The notes under the pieces are model-generated. The model was not told the origin of the DNA. It made no database searches and saw only the letters and a list, made by a program, of their open reading frames with translations. Both the position numbers and the translations under genes were made by a program. Shown here piece by piece: positions 1 to 5,196 of a DNA stretch of 14,381 nucleotides (within the stretch, counting starts at the first letter, position 1; each line of letters begins with the position of its first letter). Source of the stretch: CAYFMP01 sp964344215 (lineage in GTDB: Bacteria > Pseudomonadota > Alphaproteobacteria > Rhodospirillales > Casp-alpha2); contig CAYFMP010000087.1 of the NCBI GenBank assembly GCA_964344215.1, positions 1 through 14,381 of the forward strand, in the 5' to 3' direction.

Positions 1-17
1 AAACGCTCTGTCGTCAT
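1..17 (-). CDS. Start of an unidentified gene running off the left edge
   Basis: On the minus strand an ATG at 17-15 is preceded, with a 6-base gap, by a strong ribosome binding site (AAGGAGG, read from the + strand CCTCC at 23-27). Only five codons (Met-Thr-Thr-Glu-Arg) are inside the window, so the product cannot be named. The call rests on the RBS and start alone. An imperfect inverted repeat lies about 26-53 bases upstream of the start. Confidence 0.4.
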
Positions 18-42
18 TCAAACCTCCTTCGAAAAGTAGCTT

Positions 43-70
43 GAATCACAAATCACCACGGTTGTGAATC
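43..70. promoter_or_regulatory. Imperfect inverted repeat upstream of the left-edge gene
   Basis: GAATCACAA at 43-51 faces TTGTGAATC at 62-70, 8 of 9 positions matching as an inverted repeat around a 10-base spacer. It lies just upstream of the RBS of the minus-strand gene starting at 17, where an operator would sit. The binding protein is unknown and the repeat could be chance. Confidence 0.25.
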
Positions 71-106
71 CCTTTTATGGGTATGTGACCTAGGTCGAAT
101 CGATGG

Positions 107-439
107 CTAGCTGTGGAGTCTCATAAGATTGTTCACGTCTGCGCCTGAACGGCTGACGGGTGTATTTCCTTTTATCCCGGCGTGGGGCCGGTGCCAATTG
201 TAATGGTGCAGCCATTTCGACAGTTCGTCGGCTCTCTGGTCTGAGTTTTCATAGGCCCTGGCATAGGCCCATTCGCGCAGGGACGATTGGATGAAGCGCT
301 CGGCTTTTCCATTGGTCTTCGGCGAGTAGGGTTTGGTTCGGATATGTTTGAGGCCGAGCTGCTTGCAGGCGTCCCTGAAGGCATGTGATTTGTAGCACGA
401 ACCGTTGTCGGTCATGACCCGCTCGACGGTGATCCCGAA
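107..439 (-). pseudogene. IS481-family transposase, 3' part (C-terminal half of the DDE domain)
   Basis: This is the C-terminal third of an IS481-type DDE transposase, from the GITVERVMTDNG strand to the end. It carries the second catalytic Asp (D218 of the reconstructed 317-residue protein, in TDNGS) and the catalytic Glu (E254, in KTNGKAERF), a DD35E spacing. The reading frame stays open to an ATG at 493, but residues upstream of the phenylalanine at 437-439 come from the inserted element and are not transposase. Joining codon 437-439 to the Phe codon at 1816-1818 restores one continuous frame, so the break is an insertion, not decay. No start site of its own is evident. Confidence 0.87.
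112..135 (+). repeat. Left terminal inverted repeat of the IS481 element
   Basis: This 24-base end matches the reverse complement of 2500-2523 at 19 positions. CTAG (107-110) lies just outside. The transposase frame runs through this repeat, and its TAG stop codon (complement of 107-109) is contributed by the flanking CTAG. Confidence 0.8.
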
Positions 440-441
440 GC
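437..441 (+). repeat. GAAGC direct repeat at the left end of the inner IS
   Basis: GAAGC at 437-441 recurs at 1816-1820, at the other end of the inserted element. Bases on either side differ, so the shared stretch is exactly 5 bp. One copy is needed to rebuild the intact IS481 transposase frame. It may be a recombination core or target duplication, and it leaves the exact ends of the element uncertain by up to 5 bp. Confidence 0.75.
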
Positions 442-446
442 ATTCG

Positions 447-455
447 TAATCGGGC
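447..455 (+). repeat. Left subterminal inverted repeat of the IS1111-type element
   Basis: TAATCGGGC is the exact reverse complement of 1805-1813. The match does not extend on either side. It sits 5-10 bp inside the left end, depending on where the end is drawn. Confidence 0.7.
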
Positions 456-524
456 TTGGCTCTGATTACCGGTCGAGCTCCCTTTAGGCTCACGATTGGT
501 GAGGAACCCAGGAGGGAGAAGACG

Positions 525-1559
525 ATGACCTACTATGCGGCTTTGGACGTTGGCGTGCGCAGCCTGGCTTTGTGCGTCATTGATGACGATGGCGAGGTTC
601 GGCTGGAGAGGAGCCTTGCTTCGGAGGTCGACGACATTGTCGCCTGCCTGCGTGGCTTCGGCGAGGAGATCGAATCCGTCGGACTGGAGGCCGGCACGCT
701 GACGCAATGGCTGACCTATGGCCTTCGCGACGCCGGCTTCAGGCCGGTGGTGATGGAGGCGCGTCATGTGAAAGCGGCGCTCGGCGCCAAGCGCAACAAG
801 ACCGACCGCAACGATGCCCACGGCATCGCCCAGATCCTGCGCAGCGGCTGGTATCGCGAAGTGCATGTGAAGAGCATCGAGAGCCACTACGTCCGCACCT
901 TGCTGGCCAGCCGCAAGGCGCTGCTGTGCAAATGCATCGACCTGGAGAACGAGGTCCGCCGTCTGTTGAAGGTGTTCGGCATCAAGCTGCGCAAGGGCAT
1001 CCGCCACGGCGCTTTCGATGAGGTCGCCCGCCAACCGATCGAGGCCAACGCCGCCCTAGCGCATGCGCTGATCCCACTGCTCGACGTCAGGCTCGAATTC
1101 CATCGGGCTTTCCTCGAACTGGATCGCCGGGTCAAGGCGCTGGCCCATAAGGACGAGGTCTGTCGGTTGCCGATGACGACGCCCGGGGTCGGCTACATCA
1201 CGGCGTTGACGTTTAGGGCCGCCGTCGATGATCCGAGACGCTTCAAGCGTTCGAAAAACGTCGCCGCCCACTTCGGACTGACGCCGCGTCGCCACCAGTC
1301 GGACGAACGCGACAACCCGGGCCACATATCGAAGGCCGGCGACACCGAGGTGCGCTCGGCGCTCTACGCGGCGGCCAACATCATCCTAACGCGGTCGGCC
1401 AAGTGGTCGTCGCTAAAGGCGTGGGGGGCACGCCTGGCCCGCTCGAAGGGTCGCAAACGCGCCCTCGTCGCCATCGCCCGCAAGCTCGCCGTCATCCTCC
1501 ATCGAATGTGGATCGACGGCACCGCGTTCTCGTTCACCGAACCGGAGGCCGCCTCATGA
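525..1559 (+). CDS. IS110/IS1111-family DEDD transposase (serine-assisted recombinase)
   Basis: This 344-residue protein catalyses excision and insertion of the element, acting with an RNA guide in characterised relatives. The N-terminal RuvC-like DEDD domain (about 1-150) shows D8 in AALDVG, E55 in VGLEAG, and D94 and D97 in KTDRNDAHG. The C-terminal Transposase_20 domain (about 213-300) shows TTPGVG, the HFGLTPR segment, and the family serine as S269 in GHISKAGD. The length fits the family and no frameshift is seen. An ATG at 456 is in frame, but the start at 525 is preferred because AGGAGGGA lies directly before it and the conserved fold begins at residue 4. The gene ends 256 bp before the right end of the element. 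Confidence 0.93.
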   Translation: MTYYAALDVGVRSLALCVIDDDGEVRLERSLASEVDDIVACLRGFGEEIESVGLEAGTLTQWLTYGLRDAGFRPVVMEARHVKAALGAKRNKTDRNDAHGIAQILRSGWYREVHVKSIESHYVRTLLASRKALLCKCIDLENEVRRLLKVFGIKLRKGIRHGAFDEVARQPIEANAALAHALIPLLDVRLEFHRAFLELDRRVKALAHKDEVCRLPMTTPGVGYITALTFRAAVDDPRRFKRSKNVAAHFGLTPRRHQSDERDNPGHISKAGDTEVRSALYAAANIILTRSAKWSSLKAWGARLARSKGRKRALVAIARKLAVILHRMWIDGTAFSFTEPEAAS

Positions 1560-1815
1560 TCTGACGATACTCAAAACCACCGGTTCTCGACAACATCGTC
1601 CGCCTGCGTGGACGTGGGTCTGGATGAAGCCGTAAATGTCCGCTGCGCACCTTCAAAGCGCGCCCCAAAGCAAGGCTCTCCAGTCCGATCCGACCAATGC
1701 TTGTGGCGGCCCGCCAAGCACCTCACGGTGCCGACCACGTAAAGAAGCGTGAACCACGCAACGACGACATCACCAAGACCCAAACAACCGAGCTTGTCTC
1801 ATGGGCCCGATTAAA
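1560..1815 (+). ncRNA. Candidate bridge/seek RNA region in the 3' non-coding end of the IS1111-type element
   Basis: This is a 256-base non-coding stretch between the transposase stop and the right end. In IS1111-type elements this end is known to encode the structured RNA that pairs with donor and target DNA. Hairpins seen here are CGTCC/GGACG (1597-1601 with 1610-1614), a bulged GCTT..GGC / GCCAAGC stem (1699-1719), and CACG/CGTG (1736-1739 with 1748-1751). The loop of the last one contains most of TAAAGAAGCG (1740-1749), an exact copy of the element-target junction at 1812-1821. A second GAAGC lies at 1626-1630. RNA ends and guide loops cannot be fixed by eye. Confidence 0.45.
1805..1813 (-). 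repeat. Right subterminal inverted repeat of the IS1111-type element
   Basis: GCCCGATTA is the exact reverse complement of 447-455. It lies 2-7 bp from the right end, depending on where the end is drawn. Confidence 0.7.
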
Positions 1816-1820
1816 GAAGC
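1816..1820 (+). repeat. GAAGC direct repeat at the right end of the inner IS
   Basis: This is the second copy of the 5-bp sequence at 437-441. The codon 1816-1818 (Phe on the minus strand) is the last codon of the 5' transposase fragment before the insertion. Confidence 0.75.
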
Positions 1821-2439
1821 GGGCGTACCAAGCGATGGCGGCCTTGAGGCAGGCGACGGCACTTTGCTTTTTCTCGTCGGGCATGATATCGGCGAAGCCC
1901 ATGCGGGAGTGGTCGTCGATGCAGACGTGGACGTATTCCCAGCCGACGCCGCGGTTGTTGCTCTGGCCGGCGCGATCGCCGGTGATGCGATGTCCGGCCT
2001 TGTTGAAGCGGCCCAGTTTCTTGACGTCGATGTGGATCATCTCGCCGGGTCTCGCGCGTTCGTAGCGGCGCACCGGTTCGGCCGGCTCCAGGTCGCGCCA
2101 GCGGTTGAGGCCGTGGCGGGTCAGGATCCGCCCGACGGTGGCCTTGGACACGCCGGCCTCGGCGGCGATGCGGTGGTAGATGCGCCGTTCCTTGCGCAGG
2201 GCGATCACCTTCGCCTCGATATCGTCCGGTGTCCTGTTGGGACTGACCTTCGGCCTGGAGGAGCGGTCCCGCAGCCCGGCGGGTCCTTCGGCGCGGTAGC
2301 GCCGCCGCCACTTGTAGACGGTGCCGGCGCTGACGCCCATGGCCGTGGCCACGTCCCCGGGAGGCTCTCCGCGTTCCAGGCGCGAGATCATTATCTCTCG
2401 ACCCCGTGGCGTCAGACGGGCATTCTTATGGATGTTCAT
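1816..2439 (-). pseudogene. IS481-family transposase, 5' part (HTH and first half of the DDE domain)
   Basis: These are the first 208 residues of the IS481 transposase. A helix-turn-helix region (about 12-60, with VATAMGVSAGTVYKWRRRY) is followed by a second HTH-like segment (about 72-115) and the start of the integrase core with the first catalytic Asp (D138 in MIHIDVKKLGRF). The sequence then runs into the IS110-type insert and the open frame adds 30 unrelated residues to 1723. The ATG at 2439 is chosen over the in-frame ATG at 2472 because GAGGAGGA stands just before it and family proteins start near this point. Together with 107-436 it would make an intact 317-residue enzyme. Confidence 0.88.
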
Positions 2440-2499
2440 TCGGTCCTCCTCGGTTGGCCTTTGTTTTTGCAAACTTCAGCTTCTCAAGTGTGGACCGAA

Positions 2500-2523
2500 T
2501 GAACAACCTCTTGAGACATCACA
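2500..2523 (-). repeat. Right terminal inverted repeat of the IS481 element
   Basis: Read on the minus strand it starts TGTGATGTCTC and matches 112-135 at 19 of 24 positions. CTAG (2525-2528) follows outside after one base. The transposase start lies about 60 bp inside. Confidence 0.8.
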
Positions 2524-2552
2524 CCTAGGCAACTCTACAGATCCCGAGATAC

Positions 2553-2585
2553 AAACGGCCCCGTCCTCAATAAGGGGGGCCGTTT
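2553..2585. terminator. Strong stem-loop terminator, possibly bidirectional
   Basis: AAACGGCCCC (2553-2562) pairs perfectly with GGGGCCGTTT (2576-2585). Inside the loop CCT and AGG can add three more pairs. Four T follow on the + strand and a weaker T-run on the minus strand. On the minus strand it lies about 80 bp after the coiled-coil gene and would end its transcript; on the + strand it would block read-through from the insertion sequences. Confidence 0.7.
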
Positions 2586-2665
2586 TGCCGTGAAGGCTCG
2601 GCGGGGCGGTGTTCAACCTGCGAAATCGACCCTCGGCGTCCAGTCGGTAATATCCACTGCGGCCT

Positions 2666-3343
2666 TCAGCCGATGATATCCACGAGACTGCCGCGCGGCG
2701 GCGCTTCCTCGTCGCGGCCCGGGCCGGCCGGGCTGTCGGAGGCCTCCGGCCTCGATTGCAACGAGCGCAGGCGGCGCTCGGTCTCCTCGATCTCGAGCTG
2801 CTGGCGGAACAAATCGTCGCGGAGCTGGGCGTCGCGTGCGGCCAGGCGGTCGTCGCGCTCGTCCAGCAGTTGCTGCAGGCTGGGGCCGCTCGGCGGCACT
2901 TCCGGCTCCAGGGCCGGCAGCGGCTGGAACGGGTCGGCCGGCGGCGGCGCCTCGATCCGGTCCAAGGCCACGCTCTCGAAGAACTCGCTCTCGATCAAGG
3001 CCTCGATGGCCGCGCGGTCGCCGCGCCGGGCGCGAAGCTCGCTGGTCAGCTGGTCGCGCAGCAGCGAGAATTCGTCGTCGGCGTCGATCTGGTCGAGGAT
3101 GGCGCGCTGGCCGTCCCTAAAGGCGCGGGTCTCGGCTTGCAGCTCGAGGTCGGTGCGGCGGTCGTTGATCGCCTGTTCCTTGCGCAGCGCTTCCGCCTGC
3201 ACCAGTTCCTTCCGCTTCTGGACCTCGGCCGCGCGATTCTCGGTCAGCGCCTCGCGCGCCGCCCGGCGCTGCTGCAGCTCCAGGCGCAAGTCGTTGGCGG
3301 CGCGGGCCTGAATGGCGGCGGTGACGGCGGGAATTTCGGCCAC
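2666..3343 (-). CDS. Coiled-coil protein of unknown function
   Basis: I do not recognise the family. The 225-residue product is highly charged. Residues about 12-85 are an Arg/Glu/Ala-rich helix of coiled-coil type (LELQQRRAAREAL, EALRKEQAINDRR). Residues 132-155 are a proline-rich linker. A second coiled-coil helix spans about 156-198, and the tail ends in SLVDIIG. There is no signal peptide, membrane segment or cysteine, which suggests a cytoplasmic structural or adaptor role (inference). The GTG at 3343 is preferred because GGAG sits 7 bases upstream and the product then begins MAEIPAVTAA. The alternative ATG at 3391 has a poor RBS and adds 16 residues that do not look like the rest. It is divergent from the dioxygenase gene. 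Confidence 0.7.
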   Translation of the reverse strand: MAEIPAVTAAIQARAANDLRLELQQRRAAREALTENRAAEVQKRKELVQAEALRKEQAINDRRTDLELQAETRAFRDGQRAILDQIDADDEFSLLRDQLTSELRARRGDRAAIEALIESEFFESVALDRIEAPPPADPFQPLPALEPEVPPSGPSLQQLLDERDDRLAARDAQLRDDLFRQQLEIEETERRLRSLQSRPEASDSPAGPGRDEEAPPRGSLVDIIG

Positions 3344-3392
3344 TATACGACTCCAGGGGCTCGGAACGGGCCAGTCTACCGGGAATCGCATA

Positions 3393-3423
3393 CCCCGGCA
3401 ACCGGGGGCTGGCAGCGTTGCCG
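3393..3423. promoter_or_regulatory. Overlapping palindromes in the divergent intergenic region
   Basis: CCCCGG (3393-3398) and CCGGGG (3402-3407) form a palindrome, and CGGCAAC (3396-3402) is repeated inverted as GTTGCCG (3417-3423). The region lies between two divergent genes, just upstream of a possible -10 (TATAGA, 3433-3438) for the dioxygenase gene. It could be an operator, but GC-rich palindromes also arise by chance here. Confidence 0.3.
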
Positions 3424-3474
3424 TCGTGGCGCTATAGATAGACGGGTTTTCAAAGCCTTAGGAGCGGCCTGACG

Positions 3475-4257
3475 ATGCCCCGAGTGCCCCTGCCGACGGT
3501 CTTCGTATCGCACGGATCGCCGGCCGTCATCCTCACCGAGTGTGCGCTTGGCGACTTCCTTGCGGGCCTCGGCGCCGAATTCGCCGAGGCGACCGCCGTC
3601 CTCTGCGTCTCGGCCCACTGGGAGACCGATGCACCGGCTGTGTCGGCGGCGGCCGAGCCGGCGACCATCCACGATTTCTACGGCTTCCCGGAGGCGCTCT
3701 ACCAGCTTTCCTACCCGGCCCCCGGCGCCCCCGATCTCGCCCGCCGGACCGCCGCGCTGCTCGGGCAGGCCGGCCTTGCGTGCGGCCTCGATCCGGCCCG
3801 CGGCCTCGATCACGGGGCGTGGGCGCCGCTGATGATGATGTTCCCCGACGCCGGTCTCCCCGTCGCCCAGCTCTCCGTGCAGCCGGCCCTCGGCCCCCGC
3901 CACCACTTGCGCGTCGGGCGGGCGCTGGCGGCTCTGCGCGACGACGGCGTGCTGGTGCTGGGCAGCGGTGGCGCCGTCCACAACCTCGGCTTCTTCAGCC
4001 CCGGCTCAGGCGCCGTCGAGGGCTGGGCGCTTAGGTTCGACGACTGGCTGGCCGACGCGGTCGAGAGCGGCGATGCCGACCGCCTCGTCGACTACCGGGA
4101 TCTTTGCGCCGACGGCGTTCTGGCCCACCCGAGGGACGAACACTACCTGCCGCTGCTGGTGGCGGCCGGCGCCGCCGGCGAGGGCGCCGCCGGCCGGGTT
4201 CTGAACAAAGGCTTCATGGACGGATCGGTCGGTACCGCGGCCTACGCTTTCGGCTGA
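3475..4257 (+). CDS. DODA/LigB-type extradiol ring-opening dioxygenase family protein (YgiD-like)
   Basis: The 260-residue product belongs to the class III extradiol dioxygenase superfamily, DODA branch, related to E. coli YgiD (4,5-DOPA dioxygenase) and plant DOPA dioxygenases. These cleave catechol rings using a metal bound by histidines. Conserved histidines are H13 (SHGSP), H48 (VSAHWE), H113 (GLDHGAW), H169 (GSGGAVHN), and H218 and H223 (HPRDEHYLPL). The length is normal for the family and the protein looks cytoplasmic. GGAG lies 10 bases before the ATG. The natural substrate cannot be told from sequence, and no aromatic catabolism genes are next to it. It stands alone, divergent from the coiled-coil gene and convergent with grxD. 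Confidence 0.9.
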   Translation: MPRVPLPTVFVSHGSPAVILTECALGDFLAGLGAEFAEATAVLCVSAHWETDAPAVSAAAEPATIHDFYGFPEALYQLSYPAPGAPDLARRTAALLGQAGLACGLDPARGLDHGAWAPLMMMFPDAGLPVAQLSVQPALGPRHHLRVGRALAALRDDGVLVLGSGGAVHNLGFFSPGSGAVEGWALRFDDWLADAVESGDADRLVDYRDLCADGVLAHPRDEHYLPLLVAAGAAGEGAAGRVLNKGFMDGSVGTAAYAFG

Positions 4258-4267
4258 GCGGCATCCC

Positions 4268-4301
4268 AAAAAAGGAAAAGAGCCGCCCGAAGGCGACTCT
4301 T
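4268..4301 (-). terminator. Rho-independent terminator for the bolA-grxD transcript
   Basis: The hairpin at 4278-4301 pairs AAGAG with CTCTT and CGCC with GGCG (one C/A mismatch) around a CGAA loop. On the minus strand it is followed by a T-rich run (TTTTCCTTTTTT, complement of 4268-4279, partly shared with the stem). It lies about 120 bp after the grxD stop and between convergent genes. Confidence 0.7.
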
Positions 4302-4370
4302 CCCTCAAGAACTCCCTGGGAAACGTCTCGGGGTCCTTAATCCAGAGCCTCCGGAGTCTTTTGCCCCGCC

Positions 4371-4413
4371 GGCCCTGGAACCTGTTGCCCGTTCATGGTC
4401 TGAAACCAGGGCC
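4371..4413. repeat. Inverted repeat directly after grxD
   Basis: GGCCCTGG (4371-4378) pairs perfectly with CCAGGGCC (4406-4413) around a 27-base loop. It begins 6 bases after the grxD stop on the minus strand. Without a T-run it may protect the 3' end or help termination rather than terminate alone. Confidence 0.4.
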
Positions 4414-4419
4414 GAAGAG

Positions 4420-4755
4420 TCAAGCGGCGTAAGCGATGCCCTTTGACTCGAAAAGCTGTTGCAACTCACCGGCCTCGTACATCTCGCGGATGATATCGCA
4501 ACCACCGACGAACTCGCCCTTGACGTAGAGTTGCGGGATGGTCGGCCACGACGAGAACTCCTTGATGCCCTCGCGCAAGGCCATGTCCTCGAGCACGTCG
4601 ACGCCCTTGAACTTGACCTCCATGACGGTCAGCGCCTGACAAACGGCGGCCGAGAATCCGCATTGCGGAAACATCGGGTTGCCCTTCATGAAGAGGACGA
4701 CGTCGTTGCCGTCGATCTCGTCCTGAATGCGGTCGAAAACAGGGTTGTCGCTCAT
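4420..4755 (-). CDS. grxD: Monothiol glutaredoxin, CGFS type (Grx4/GrxD)
   Basis: The 111-residue protein is a cytoplasmic class II glutaredoxin. Members hold a glutathione-ligated [2Fe-2S] cluster at a dimer interface and pass it to BolA proteins and client enzymes. It has the CGFS active site (C32-S35), the GSH-contacting K24 before it, the cis-proline segment WPTIPQLYV (70-78), and GGCD (84-87). Length and order fit single-domain GrxD. Minus-strand AAGGAAA precedes the ATG at a normal distance. It lies 37 bp downstream of bolA and is probably co-transcribed with it, ending at the terminator at 4268-4301. Confidence 0.95.
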   Translation of the reverse strand: MSDNPVFDRIQDEIDGNDVVLFMKGNPMFPQCGFSAAVCQALTVMEVKFKGVDVLEDMALREGIKEFSSWPTIPQLYVKGEFVGGCDIIREMYEAGELQQLFESKGIAYAA

Positions 4756-4792
4756 CGAAATTTCCTTCTTGCCTGTCGGCCCTTGTGTCCTA

Positions 4793-5029
4793 TTAATCTT
4801 CCGGGACGCTGGTCTGCAGGGCCAGCGCGTGCAACTCGCCGCCCATGCGGCCCTTCAGCGCGCTGTAGACCATCTGGTGCTGCTGAACCCGGCTCTTGCC
4901 GGCGAACTCGGCGGAAACCACATAGGCCGCGTAGTGGTCGCCATCGCCGCGCAGGTCCTCGATGGTAACGTCGGCGTCGGGCAGCCCCTCCTTGATGAGG
5001 CGCTCGATCTCGGCGGCTTGCATGGCCAT
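4793..5029 (-). CDS. BolA-family protein, partner of GrxD
   Basis: The 78-residue protein is a short BolA of the IbaG / mitochondrial-BolA type. These form heterodimers with CGFS glutaredoxins that bridge or deliver [2Fe-2S] clusters. Seen in the sequence are the loop histidine H32 (GDGDHYAAYV), the signature FAGKSRVQQHQMVYSAL (42-58) with the invariant H51, and a final strand-forming segment HALAL. It begins MAMQ; the ATG at 5029 is taken because AAGGAAA lies about 8 bases upstream, though the next Met codon (5023) is possible. A good promoter stands upstream, 167 bp separate it from purL, and grxD follows. Confidence 0.93.
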   Translation of the reverse strand: MAMQAAEIERLIKEGLPDADVTIEDLRGDGDHYAAYVVSAEFAGKSRVQQHQMVYSALKGRMGGELHALALQTSVPED

Positions 5030-5059
5030 TGGCGGTTTCCTTGTCGGTTCGTTGCCATG

Positions 5060-5088
5060 GATATGGCGGCTAATGCCCGACCGGTCAA
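5060..5088 (-). promoter_or_regulatory. Predicted sigma70-type promoter for bolA-grxD
   Basis: On the minus strand TTGACC (5088-5083) is followed after exactly 17 bases by CATATC (5065-5060). Transcription would start near 5053, giving a leader of about 24 bases that includes the RBS. So bolA-grxD can be expressed independently of purL. Confidence 0.55.
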
Positions 5089-5166
5089 CCCTTGCGAAAT
5101 TGGGGTTTCTCGGGCGAGTCGGCGACAGGCGTCCTTTTCATACGTATCGGAGCTTATTCACGTCCT

Positions 5167-5181
5167 GGATCGAAACGATCC
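5167..5181 (-). terminator. Hairpin after purL, possible weak terminator
   Basis: GGATCG (5167-5172) pairs with CGATCC (5176-5181) around AAA/TTT. It lies 15 bases after the purL stop on the minus strand, but no T-run follows, so termination may be partial. Confidence 0.35.
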
Positions 5182-5196
5182 TAAGACGACAAGACC

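Larger units (their letters stand above)
442..1820 (+). mobile_element. IS110-family (IS1111-type) insertion sequence inside the IS481 transposase gene
   Basis: The 1379-bp insert is defined by reconstructing the interrupted IS481 frame; because of the shared GAAGC it may equally be drawn as 437-1815. It has no terminal inverted repeats but a perfect 9-bp subterminal pair, TAATCGGGC at 447-455 and its complement at 1805-1813, which is the pattern known for the IS1111 subgroup. It carries one DEDD transposase gene (525-1559), a short left non-coding end (about 83 bp) and a long right non-coding end (about 256 bp). In IS1111-type elements the targeting RNA is encoded in such a 3' end. The transposase is intact, so the element may be active. 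Confidence 0.87.
111..2524 (-). mobile_element. IS481-family insertion sequence, interrupted by an IS110-type element
   Basis: Terminal inverted repeats at 112-135 and 2500-2523 match at 19 of 24 positions and both begin TGTG. CTAG lies directly outside both ends (107-110 and 2525-2528), which agrees with the NCTAGN target known for IS481. Removing the inner insertion leaves about 1035 bp, a normal size for a small IS481 element. The transposase gene is on the minus strand and is split into 1816-2439 and 107-436. The outer element is therefore inactive unless transposase is supplied in trans. It lies between the start of the left-edge gene and the 3' side of the coiled-coil gene, so it does not break a recognisable host gene. 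Confidence 0.88.

Noticed and set aside
1723..1815. Extra C-terminal residues on the 5' IS481 transposase fragment
   Set aside because: They are translated from the inserted IS110-type element's non-coding end, not from transposase sequence.
2525..2665. Search for the remains of a host gene disrupted by the IS481 element
   Set aside because: Both flanks look intergenic (RBS side of one gene on the left, terminator on the right), so no broken host gene can be supported.
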